DNA of 16,038 nucleotides, taken from assembly GCA_964655005.1 (NCBI GenBank), contig CAZZKE010000067.1, forward strand, positions 1 to 16,038, written 5' to 3'. This DNA is from CAZZKE01 sp964655005 (GTDB taxonomy: Bacteria > Pseudomonadota > Alphaproteobacteria > Rhodospirillales > JABHCV01). Positions 6,732 through 13,773 of the stretch are shown in pieces. The notes beneath the pieces are model-generated. The model was not told the origin of the DNA, searched no databases, and saw only the letters and a list, made by a program, of their open reading frames with translations. Made by a program: the position numbers and the translations under genes. Positions within the stretch are counted from its first letter, which is position 1, and the number at the start of each line of letters is the position of its first letter.

Positions 6732-8023
6732 ATACGTTATTTGAGTCCCAGGCGCCGCGCCCCCTGGCCGACCGGATGCGTCCGGGCGCCCTGGCGGAAG
6801 TAGTAGGCCAGGAACATCTGCTGCGGGACGACGCCCCTATCGGACGCATGCGCCTGGCCAAAACGATGACGTCGACAATTTTCTGGGGTCCGCCGGGAAC
6901 CGGCAAAACCACCATTGCCCGCCTGTTGGCGGCCCATACGGAACTGTATTTCGAGCCTCTATCGGCGGTATTTTCCGGTGTTGCCGACCTGCGCAAGGTG
7001 TTCGAGGCGGCCAGGGGCCGCCGTGGCGTAGGCCAGGGCACGTTGCTGTTTATCGACGAGGTCCATCGCTTCAACCGGGCCCAGCAGGATGGATTTTTAC
7101 CTTATGTAGAGGATGGCACGGTCATTCTGGTCGGCGCCACGACGGAAAATCCGTCATTCGAACTAAACGCGGCGCTGTTATCACGCTGTCAGGTGCTGGT
7201 GCTGAACCGGCTGGACGATGCGGCGCTGGAACAACTGCTGGTTCGCGCCGAAGCTCTTGAAGGCATGAAGCTTCCCCTTCATGAGGATGCGCGGGCGGCC
7301 CTGCGGGCGATGGCCGATGGCGACGGCCGCTATCTGCTGAACATGGCCGAGGCGCTGTTCGCCCTGCCGTCTGCTCCGCTGCTCGACACCGCCGCCCTGG
7401 CCCAGGCGGTGCAGCGGCGGGCGCCGCTGTATGATAAATCCCAGGAAGGCCACTATAACCTTATCAGCGCCATGCATAAATCGTTGCGCGGGTCCGATGT
7501 CGACGCGGCGCTTTATTGGCTGGCCCGAATGCTGGATGGCGGCGAAGACCCCCGTTATATCGCCCGTCGGCTGGTTCGCTTTTCAGTCGAGGACATCGGG
7601 CTGGCCGATCCCCAGGCGCTGCCGCAATCGATCGCCGCCTGGCAGGCGTTCGAACGCCTGGGCAGTCCGGAAGGGGAACTGGCGCTGGTGCAGTGCGTTA
7701 TTTATCTGGCGACGGCGCCAAAATCCAACGCCGCCTATATCGCCGAGAAGGCGGCCCGGCGGGCGGCCCGGGAAACCGGATCGCTGGCCCCGCCAAAACA
7801 CATCCTGAACGCGCCGACGTCACTGATGAAGGACTTGGGTTATGGCAGCGGCTATGCCTATGACCATGACGCCGAAGACGGCTTTTCCGGGCAGGATTAT
7901 TTCCCCGATGGCATGGCCAGGCAACAATATTATCGGCCCCGCGAGCGGGGCTTCGAGCGGGATATAGGCAAAAGACTGAACTATTGGGACAAGCTTCGAG
8001 GGGTAAGGATTAATAAAAAATGA
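6728..8023 (+). CDS. rarA: Replication-associated recombination protein A, AAA+ ATPase
   Basis: RarA (MgsA, homologue of Mgs1/WRNIP1) is an AAA+ ATPase related to clamp loaders that acts at stalled replication forks, with SSB and RecA. The 431-residue product has Walker A GPPGTGKT (54-61), Walker B LLFIDEVHRFN (106-116), sensor 1 GATTENPSFELN (136-147) and the SRC motif with the likely arginine finger R153. The C-terminal tetramerisation region includes YDKSQEGHYNLISAMHKSLRGSD and the conserved YDHDAEDGFSGQDYFPD. The start is GTG at 6728, overlapping the protease stop (GTGA), and the N terminus LFESQAPRPLADRMRP fits the family. The stop overlaps crcB by 4 nt. Confidence 0.95.
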   Translation: MNTLFESQAPRPLADRMRPGALAEVVGQEHLLRDDAPIGRMRLAKTMTSTIFWGPPGTGKTTIARLLAAHTELYFEPLSAVFSGVADLRKVFEAARGRRGVGQGTLLFIDEVHRFNRAQQDGFLPYVEDGTVILVGATTENPSFELNAALLSRCQVLVLNRLDDAALEQLLVRAEALEGMKLPLHEDARAALRAMADGDGRYLLNMAEALFALPSAPLLDTAALAQAVQRRAPLYDKSQEGHYNLISAMHKSLRGSDVDAALYWLARMLDGGEDPRYIARRLVRFSVEDIGLADPQALPQSIAAWQAFERLGSPEGELALVQCVIYLATAPKSNAAYIAEKAARRAARETGSLAPPKHILNAPTSLMKDLGYGSGYAYDHDAEDGFSGQDYFPDGMARQQYYRPRERGFERDIGKRLNYWDKLRGVRINKK

Positions 8024-8403
8024 GCGCCAAATTAATTATTTGGGTGGCCCTTGGCGGCGCCGCAGGATCGGTCGCAAGATACCTGATAATGAGCTTCGTG
8101 GGGCACGTTATACACGGTGGTTTCCCGTATGCGACGCTGGTCGTTAACGTGGTCGGTGCGTTTGTACTGGGCGGGGTGATCGAAACCATGTCCCTGGCCT
8201 GGTCGCCCAGCCCGGAAATACGCAATTTTGTCGTAGTCGGTATTTTGGGCGGCTTCACGACATTTTCGACATTTTCCATGGATGCCTTCTTTCTTTTCGA
8301 ACGAGGCCAGTATTCCATAGCCGGCCTTTACATCGCCGCGTCCATTGCGCTGTCCATCGCCGGCCTGGCCATGGGCATGATGTTGTTCCGGCAAATTCTG
8401 TAA
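8020..8403 (+). CDS. crcB: Fluoride ion transporter CrcB (Fluc)
   Basis: CrcB/Fluc proteins are small dual-topology membrane channels that export fluoride. The 127-residue protein has four predicted membrane helices and the family motifs GGAAGSVARYLIM (about 12-24), TLVVNVVGAFVLGG (including the conserved Asn) and GGFTTFSTFSMDAF (the Phe-box and central sodium-site region). Length is normal. The ATG overlaps the rarA stop (ATGA), and its own TAA shares one base with the ATG of the next gene (TAATG). Because the start lies inside rarA, there is no room for a fluoride riboswitch directly upstream; expression probably follows the operon. Confidence 0.94.
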   Translation: MSAKLIIWVALGGAAGSVARYLIMSFVGHVIHGGFPYATLVVNVVGAFVLGGVIETMSLAWSPSPEIRNFVVVGILGGFTTFSTFSMDAFFLFERGQYSIAGLYIAASIALSIAGLAMGMMLFRQIL

Positions 8404-9386
8404 TGACCGGCGTAGTTTCCGTGAAAGTTGGCGAGGACGAAGCCGGCTTGCGCCTGGACCGCTGGTTCAAGCGCCACTATCCCGGGCTTTCCCATGTCCG
8501 CTTGCAAAAGTTGCTGCGCGGCGGCCAGGTCAGGCTCGATGGCAAGCGGGTCAAGGCCAATTCAAGGATATCCCCTGAGCAATCGATCAGGGTGCCGCCA
8601 CTGGGTGATTTGGCGGCCCCGGTGCGGCGACCCGGGGCGGTCGCCGCAGTTACCGGGGATATCCTGAAAGACCGGATTTTGCATATGGATGAGCAGGTAA
8701 TCGTTCTGGACAAACCACCCGGCCTGGCCGTTCAGGGTGGCACCGGAATCAGCCGCAGTGTCGATGGTATGCTGGATACCCTGAAATTCGGCAGCGCCGA
8801 ACGTCCGCGCCTGGTTCACCGGCTGGACAAGGATACCTCGGGGGTGCTGGTGCTGGCTCGCAGCGCCGGTGTTGCGGCCAAACTGACCCGTTCGTTCCGT
8901 TCCCGGGAAACTCACAAAATTTACTGGGCTGTCGTCGTCGGCGTCCCGGAATTGGATGCCGGGCGGATCGACATGGCGTTGGCCAAGTTGCCGGGCAGGA
9001 AAGGCGAAAGAATGGTTCCCGACCGGGCCGCCGGTAAAAAGGCGACAACGATGTTTCGGGTCATCGATCGGGCCGGTTGGCAGGCCGCCTGGGTTCAATT
9101 GCAGCCGATAACCGGGCGGACTCATCAGTTGCGCGTACATATGGCCGAAACGGGGACGCCTATTCACGGCGACGGCAAGTATGGCGGGGCCGGGGCCTTC
9201 ATCCCGGGGCGGGGATTAAGCCGCAAACTGCATCTGCATGCCAGGGCTATCCGCATCCCCCATCCGGATGAAAGCGGCGCCCTTGAAGTGATTGCCCCAC
9301 TGCCGGAACACATGCGGGCGACATGGCGTTTTCTGGGTTTTGATGAAAATGCCGGCGAAGATCCATTTTCTGAAAACATGCTGTAG
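8403..9386 (+). CDS. RluA-family 23S rRNA pseudouridine synthase (RluC/RluD type)
   Basis: RluA-family enzymes isomerise specific uridines in rRNA to pseudouridine. The 327-residue product has an N-terminal S4 RNA-binding domain (about 13-68, RLDRWFKRHYPGLSHVRLQK) and a catalytic domain from about 90. It contains LDKPPGLAVQGGTG and the active-site motif HRLDKDTSG (139-147, with the nucleophilic Asp D142). The later GRTHQLRVHMAETGTPIHGD closes the fold. The S4 domain and length fit RluC (positions 955, 2504 and 2580) or RluD; I favour RluC but do not assign it. It is the last gene of the overlapping operon. Only 74 nt separate it from the response regulator, and no clear terminator is visible there. 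Confidence 0.92.
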   Translation: MTGVVSVKVGEDEAGLRLDRWFKRHYPGLSHVRLQKLLRGGQVRLDGKRVKANSRISPEQSIRVPPLGDLAAPVRRPGAVAAVTGDILKDRILHMDEQVIVLDKPPGLAVQGGTGISRSVDGMLDTLKFGSAERPRLVHRLDKDTSGVLVLARSAGVAAKLTRSFRSRETHKIYWAVVVGVPELDAGRIDMALAKLPGRKGERMVPDRAAGKKATTMFRVIDRAGWQAAWVQLQPITGRTHQLRVHMAETGTPIHGDGKYGGAGAFIPGRGLSRKLHLHARAIRIPHPDESGALEVIAPLPEHMRATWRFLGFDENAGEDPFSENML

Positions 9387-9415
9387 ATATATCGACCTAA
9401 AGATGTGATTATCTG

Positions 9416-9431
9416 TCTACTATAGTGTAGA
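9416..9431 (+). promoter_or_regulatory. Dyad upstream of the response regulator
   Basis: TCTAC (9416-9420) and GTAGA (9427-9431) form an inverted repeat around TATAGT (9421-9426), which itself resembles a -10 box and lies 35 nt before the regulator start. An operator overlapping a promoter, perhaps for autoregulation, would look like this. The dyad is short and could be chance. Confidence 0.25.
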
Positions 9432-9460
9432 ATCATCGGGTATCGCGAGGAACCTTGGCC

Positions 9461-10138
9461 ATGCGCCTGTTACTGGTGGAAGACAATTATCGTCTCGCCC
9501 AAACGACCAAGGAGGGCCTTGAGAAAGAGTCTTTCGCGGTCGATTACTTCGGCACGGCAAAAGAGGCGGAATCGGCATTGGAAACCGTATCCTACGACGC
9601 CGTCGTCCTGGACCTGGGCCTGCCCGACGGCGATGGCCTGAAAATCCTGTGTGACCTGCGGGCCCGCAGCGATTCGACGCCGGTGCTGATTTTAACGGCC
9701 CGTGATGGCGTCGATGATCGGGTCAGGGGGCTCGACGCCGGGGCCGATGATTATTTGCTGAAGCCGTTCGCCATGGAAGAACTGGTCGCCAGGACCAGGG
9801 CCTTGCTCAGGCGCCCCGGTGGGGTTTTGGGGCAAACACTGACGGCCGGCAATGTTTCGTTCGACACCAGCGCCAGGGAAGTGCGGGTCGGCAAGTCGCC
9901 GATATCGATTTCCCGGCGTGAAATGGGCGTTCTTGAACAACTGATGCGGCGCAACGGCAGGGTCGTGCCGAAAGACGTTCTGGAAGACAAAATGTACGGC
10001 TTTGGCGAGGAGGTGACTTCAAATTCGGTGGAGGTACACATTTCGAGACTGCGGAAACGTCTGGCCACTGTCGGGGCGACCATCAGTATTCACACCCTGC
10101 GCGGTGTCGGCTATTTGCTGTCCGAAGAAGATGCCTGA
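9461..10138 (+). CDS. Two-component response regulator, OmpR/PhoB family
   Basis: A cytoplasmic DNA-binding response regulator of 225 residues. The receiver domain (1-115) has acidic-pocket E7/D8, phosphoacceptor D51 (AVVLDLGLPDGDG), T79 and K101 (LLKPFAMEEL): all key residues are present. The C-terminal winged helix (about 125-222) contains ISRREMGVLEQLMRRNGRVV and NSVEVHISRLRKRL, then the hairpin IHTLRGVGYLL. ATG at 9461 is preferred over the in-frame TTG at 9455, since GAGGAA (9447-9452) is 8 nt from the ATG. The histidine kinase follows after 30 nt, so the pair is probably cognate and cotranscribed. The regulon and signal cannot be read here. Confidence 0.93.
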   Translation: MRLLLVEDNYRLAQTTKEGLEKESFAVDYFGTAKEAESALETVSYDAVVLDLGLPDGDGLKILCDLRARSDSTPVLILTARDGVDDRVRGLDAGADDYLLKPFAMEELVARTRALLRRPGGVLGQTLTAGNVSFDTSAREVRVGKSPISISRREMGVLEQLMRRNGRVVPKDVLEDKMYGFGEEVTSNSVEVHISRLRKRLATVGATISIHTLRGVGYLLSEEDA

Positions 10139-10168
10139 ACATGGATTAAGGACAGGCGGGATCGTCAC

Positions 10169-12280
10169 ATGAACAGCAAAAGTGACGAGGGGGCTGCGCC
10201 AAGGCAGGGCGCCACCATGGATTTGCTGCTGATTGGGGCGGCGAGTGTCCTGGCGGCGGTTGCGCTGGTGTTGTTTCGCCGTAATTTTGCAGTCTTTTCC
10301 GAAAACGGTTCGGTAGTTGCCGTCGCCGCATTGTGGGTATTTTTTTGCGCCTTCGTCTATGTTTACCGGCGGTGGCTTGAGACGCGTCAGGAACTGGCCG
10401 AGCGGGGAAGAAAAATTAACCGTTTCGAGGCCAGGGAAGCGCAGCGGGCGGAAAAGTCCGGTGACGAATATCAGGCCCGGATACAGCAACTTACCTGCCT
10501 TGGCGCCTGGGAACTGAACGTCAACGGCAATCGATTAACCTGGTCCGACGATGTATTCGCCATTTTCGGACTTAATCGCGAGGATGGGTTTCTCACTTAT
10601 GAACAGTATCTGAAAAGGATTCACCCCGCCGACCGACCGGTCGTCGAAGAGGCCGTTTCGGAATGTCTGAGAGAGAAAAAGCCCTACGCCATTGATTATC
10701 GCATCGTCACGCCCGATGGCGACGTTCGAATCTTGTTTGAACAAAATCAACCGGTTCTCGAAAATGATCGACCGGTTGGAATTCGCGGCACAATCATCGA
10801 CGCCACCGAAAATAAACTTTCAGAGACCGATCTTCGCGGTCAATACGGCATGTTGCAGTTTCTTATCGATGCCATCCCGATTCCGGTGTTTCACAAGGAT
10901 GAAAACGGAATTTTTGAAAACTGCAACAAGGCCTATGAAGAATTTTTCGGGGTGCCTCAGGCCGAGGTTATCGGCAATACGGTTTATGATTTTTTCCCTG
11001 AGGATCGGGCCATTGAAGCGGATAACGCCGATAAATCGTTGATCCGGCTTGGCTGCTCCCTGACCTACGAGGCCAAGGAGGCCGACGGCAAGGGCGAAGA
11101 ACACGACGTTATTTATTACAAAACACCGTTGAGCGAACCCGATGGCGCCGCCGGTGGAATTATTGCCGCCATGCTGGATATTTCGGAACGCAAGCACATG
11201 GAAGCGGCCCTGCGCGAGAGTGAAAAGCGGTTCCGGATAATTGCCGAATCGTCGTCCGACTGGTTCTGGGAAACCGATGAAAACCACCGGTTTATATATG
11301 TCTCGGAAAGATATCAGGAAATTCTGGGGCTGTCTCCGGAAAGCGTTTTAGGGCGGAGCCACTGGGATGTGGCCGGCGAAGATCAAACGGAAGACGGCAA
11401 GGAAAACTGGCGTCTGCATAAGGCCGAACTTAACGCCAATGCGCCATTTAGGGATTTTGTCTACCTGTTCCGGGCCGGTGACGGGACCATGCGTAATGTC
11501 AAGATCAGCGGCATACCGGTTTTTGGCGAAGCCGGTGAATTTCGCGGCTATCTTGGATCTGGCGCCGATGTAACCGATCACACCCGTGTCGAGGAAGCCC
11601 TGCGCAAAAGCGAGCAACGGCATCGCAATTTCGCCGCCGACGTGGCCCATGAATTGCGCACGCCGTTGGCCGTGTTGCGCACTAACCTGGATAATTTCGA
11701 AGAGACCGAAGCGGTCAAATCCCTGCGTCAGGATGTCGATAGCATGTCCCGCATGGTGACTCAGTTGCTGGCCGCGACTCGGATCGAAACCTACGTCGCG
11801 GCGGATTCATTCGTCAACGTCGACTTAACCGATGTTTGCCGGCATGTGGCGACCCTGCTGGGGCCGATCGCCATCAAGGAGCAAAGATCAATCGAGGTGC
11901 TGGGCGGCGATGATCCGATGTTCATTCAGGGGATTCCGGAATCCCTTGAGCAGGCGGTCAGGAACCTGGCCGAAAACGCCATTCGTTACTCGTCCCGTGG
12001 GTCGGTAATTTCCCTGAAGCTGGCATACCAGGAAGATTTTCCGTCGATCAGCGTGATTGATCGGGGCCGCGGCATCCCGAAGGAACAGCGAGAGGCTATT
12101 TTCGAGCGCTTTCTGCGCGCCGACCGGCGCGCCGGCGGGGCCGGGCTGGGCCTGTCGATCGTCAAGCGCACCATCGAAAATCATAATGCCGAAATTACTA
12201 TAGAAGACACCCCTGGCGGCGGTGCGACGTTCACTATCCGTTTTCCGAAATACGACGACGCCATGCAGGAAGCGGTATAG
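10169..12280 (+). CDS. Membrane-anchored sensor histidine kinase with three PAS domains
   Basis: The 703-residue partner of the preceding regulator. Two hydrophobic helices (about 18-36 and 47-66) leave only a very short periplasmic loop, so sensing is probably cytoplasmic or within the membrane. A short helical linker (about 70-105) leads to three PAS domains: about 105-215 (GAWELNVNGNRLTWSD), 228-342 (PVFHKDENGIFENCNKAYEEFF) and 352-472 (DWFWETDENHRFIYVSERYQEIL). The HisKA domain has the phosphoacceptor H494 in DVAHELRTPLAVLR. The ATPase domain shows the N box (EQAVRNLAENAIRYSS), G1 (DRGRGIP) and G2 (GAGLGLSIV). No receiver domain is fused. GGCGGGA (10155-10161) lies 7 nt upstream of the ATG. 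No PAS ligand can be assigned. Confidence 0.93.
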   Translation: MNSKSDEGAAPRQGATMDLLLIGAASVLAAVALVLFRRNFAVFSENGSVVAVAALWVFFCAFVYVYRRWLETRQELAERGRKINRFEAREAQRAEKSGDEYQARIQQLTCLGAWELNVNGNRLTWSDDVFAIFGLNREDGFLTYEQYLKRIHPADRPVVEEAVSECLREKKPYAIDYRIVTPDGDVRILFEQNQPVLENDRPVGIRGTIIDATENKLSETDLRGQYGMLQFLIDAIPIPVFHKDENGIFENCNKAYEEFFGVPQAEVIGNTVYDFFPEDRAIEADNADKSLIRLGCSLTYEAKEADGKGEEHDVIYYKTPLSEPDGAAGGIIAAMLDISERKHMEAALRESEKRFRIIAESSSDWFWETDENHRFIYVSERYQEILGLSPESVLGRSHWDVAGEDQTEDGKENWRLHKAELNANAPFRDFVYLFRAGDGTMRNVKISGIPVFGEAGEFRGYLGSGADVTDHTRVEEALRKSEQRHRNFAADVAHELRTPLAVLRTNLDNFEETEAVKSLRQDVDSMSRMVTQLLAATRIETYVAADSFVNVDLTDVCRHVATLLGPIAIKEQRSIEVLGGDDPMFIQGIPESLEQAVRNLAENAIRYSSRGSVISLKLAYQEDFPSISVIDRGRGIPKEQREAIFERFLRADRRAGGAGLGLSIVKRTIENHNAEITIEDTPGGGATFTIRFPKYDDAMQEAV

Positions 12281-12392
12281 TCGATCCGGAAAATCCAGTT
12301 ACTTCAGGTTGTTGTAATGTGTGGGGCCTATAAGGGCGCCATAACGCGTCCGGACTGGAAGGCCGAGGCGCGTGGAAAGAGGGATCGTCGCT

Positions 12393-12848
12393 ATGACAAA
12401 AAATCGTGCTTCAATTTTTACCATGGTGCTGATTATCGCCGTTTTCGCCGTTTCGGGAATGGCGTCCGCCGCTCGTGAGCAAACGGGTATGCAGGTGGGC
12501 TATTGCCCGGAAGTCCCGCAAACCAAATGGTGGGGCAAGACCACGCATCAGAAAATTACCAATTATGTGACGAAAAAGCACAACGGCAACTGGATGCCCT
12601 ATATCGACAAATGGAATCGCCAGTTGGCAAAAATGCGGACCATTTATCACCGTGGCGGCAGCGCCGTTTTTAAAAAGCAGGGAGTGACCATCGAAGACAA
12701 GCAGTTGTCGCAATATATCAAAGATATAGAGGTTCGCCTGGAGGTCACCAGATGTCTTGCCATGCAGGAACTCAAGCGGGAGGAGCAATTGCTTAGCGAA
12801 ATGGAAACCGCTTCGGGAGAAGATGAACCGGCGGCGAAAAACGAATAG
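12393..12848 (+). CDS. Small exported protein of unknown function
   Basis: I do not recognise this gene. From ATG at 12393 it encodes 151 residues; GAGGGA (12379-12384) is 8 nt upstream, which favours it over the in-frame GTG at 12372. Residues 1-26 form a good Sec signal peptide (basic start, hydrophobic core IFTMVLIIAVFAV, then SGMASA before AREQ). The mature part is basic, with tryptophans (KWWGKT, NWMPYIDKWNRQL), two cysteines (C38, C121) that could form a disulfide, and a charged helical C-terminal part ending in an acidic tail. No lipobox is seen, so it is probably soluble in the periplasm. It lies 112 bp after the sensor kinase and may belong to its regulon; that is inference. Confidence 0.7.
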   Translation: MTKNRASIFTMVLIIAVFAVSGMASAAREQTGMQVGYCPEVPQTKWWGKTTHQKITNYVTKKHNGNWMPYIDKWNRQLAKMRTIYHRGGSAVFKKQGVTIEDKQLSQYIKDIEVRLEVTRCLAMQELKREEQLLSEMETASGEDEPAAKNE

Positions 12849-12918
12849 CGCGCTATGCCCTGAAAACGGCGAAAATATTTCTGGATAATCCGATAATGCC
12901 CTAAATCATGGGGGTTGC

Positions 12919-12952
12919 TGTACTGGCCCCCAATTGAACCAGACAGCCTGAC
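12919..12952 (+). repeat. Left terminal inverted repeat of the IS remnant
   Basis: It begins TGTACTGGCCCCCA and ends GACAGCCTGAC. Compared with the reverse complement of 13563-13596, the inner 11 bases are identical and the C-run near the tip is shared, with mismatches and a one-base offset between. Confidence 0.75.
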
Positions 12953-12985
12953 CTAGTCAGGAGGCTTAAGGATATCCTTGAGCAT

Positions 12986-13325
12986 ATGCCTATGTCTTAT
13001 TTTGAAGACCATGTTGAGATCATCACCGATGGCGGTCGCCGTCGGCGCTGGCCGGCATCTGAAAAGCTTCGTATTGTGGAAGAGAGTTTCGAGCCTGGCG
13101 AGACGGTATCGAGCGTCGCCCGCCGCAATGGCGTTGCGCCGAACCTGCTGTTCCGGCGGCGCAAGTTGATGAGCGAGGGGGCGCGATTGCCGTGAGCCGT
13201 GATGAGACCGTTGTTGGCAATTCCGAGCTTAAACACCTGAAGCGTCAGGTTCAGGAACTCGAACGTCTGCTTGGGTCGCAAGACCATGGAACGAGACCCT
13301 GAAGGAGGCGCTGGATAAAGCGTCT
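12986..13325 (+). pseudogene. IS3-family transposase orfA, frameshifted
   Basis: The open part (12986-13195, 69 codons) begins MPMSYFEDHVEIITDG and contains the helix-turn-helix ASEKLRIVEES...SSVARRNGVAPNLLFRRRKLM, then stops early at TGA 13193-13195. The following orfA sequence continues in other frames. GNSELKHLKRQVQELERLLG (zipper) is in the frame of 13192. RKTME (13277-13291) is back in the first frame, and NETLKEALDKA (13290-13322) is in the third. At least three small indels have therefore accumulated. Upstream, the dyad CCTGAC-CTA-GTCAGG (12947-12961) touches the AGGAGG at 12959-12964. Confidence 0.8.
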
Positions 13326-13552
13326 CACGGCCTGAACCTGCGCCCCTGCTTCACCCCGGTCACCAGTCCACAATCCAATGGCATGGCCGAGAGCTTTGTT
13401 AAAACAATCAAACGCGATTATGCCCGTATTAACCCGCTGCCAGATGCCGATACCGTGCTGGCGGCACTTCACCGGTGGTTCGAAGATTACAACGAGAACA
13501 TCCCCATAGTGGGCTCAAATGGAAATCTCCGAGAGACTTCATCAAAGCCTAA
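13326..13552 (+). pseudogene. IS3-family transposase orfB, C-terminal remnant
   Basis: Only the last third of the DDE integrase remains: GLNLRPCFTPVTSPQSNGMAE, with the third catalytic acidic residue at the E codon 13389-13391, followed by SFVKTIKRDYARINPLPDADTVLAALHRWFEDYNEN. It is joined directly to the end of orfA, so both catalytic Asp residues are deleted. After NEN a one-base loss near 13499 shifts the frame; reading the shifted frame gives PHSGLKWKSPRDFIKA and the ancestral stop TAA at 13550-13552. The original frame instead runs on to 13649 through the right inverted repeat as meaningless sequence. Confidence 0.8.
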
Positions 13553-13562
13553 ACGTAAACCC

Positions 13563-13596
13563 GTCAGGCTGTCCGGTGAAATGGGGGCAGGTCCAG
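13563..13596 (-). repeat. Right terminal inverted repeat of the IS remnant
   Basis: It begins GTCAGGCTGTC on the plus strand and ends TGGGGGCAGGTCCAG. It is the imperfect complement of 12919-12952 and lies 10 bases after the ancestral orfB stop, as usual for IS3 elements. Confidence 0.75.
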
Positions 13597-13773
13597 TGCT
13601 CTCGTACGCGTTCATGGTTCAGCTTAACCGGGCTGACTACCCAAAATAACGTCACAACCTTCAAAATTGAATTGAAAAATATGTATCTGTATCGCTGATA
13701 ACTTGCATATGCATAGATTGAATGGTTGCCTTTCTCACTCTCTTTAGTGGAATGATGAAAGGAAACAAATCAT

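Larger units (their letters stand above)
12919..13596 (+). mobile_element. Decayed IS3-family insertion sequence with internal deletion
   Basis: A 678-bp remnant bounded by imperfect terminal inverted repeats of about 34 bp that share GACAGCCTGAC internally and a C-rich block near the tips. Inside are an orfA (IS3-type HTH and leucine-zipper region) and the last part of an orfB integrase with the SPQSNGMAE motif. About 600 bp of orfB is missing compared with a usual element of about 1.25 kb. Several frameshifts make it inactive. The trinucleotide TGC occurs on both sides (12916-12918 and 13597-13599), compatible with the 3-bp target duplication of IS3 elements, though the exact tips are uncertain by a base. 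It marks the junction between core genes and the AT-richer segment. Confidence 0.85.

Noticed and set aside
7990..8020. Fluoride riboswitch before crcB
   Set aside because: crcB starts inside rarA with a 4-nt overlap, so no leader exists.
8562..9167. Minus-strand ORF of 201 codons opposite the pseudouridine synthase
   Set aside because: Shadow of a conserved gene; no domain visible.
12845..12856. Palindrome ATAGCGCGCTAT at the stop of the exported protein gene as a terminator
   Set aside because: No T tract follows and the arms are only 6 bases with no loop.
13383..13649. 88-codon ORF as an intact gene
   Set aside because: It is the orfB remnant read past its frameshift and through the right terminal repeat of the IS; the ancestral stop is at 13550-13552.
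13650..13773. Lux-box for the GNAT-like gene
   Set aside because: The 10-bp palindrome lacks the length and half-site sequence of known lux boxes, and no LuxR-type regulator is in the window.
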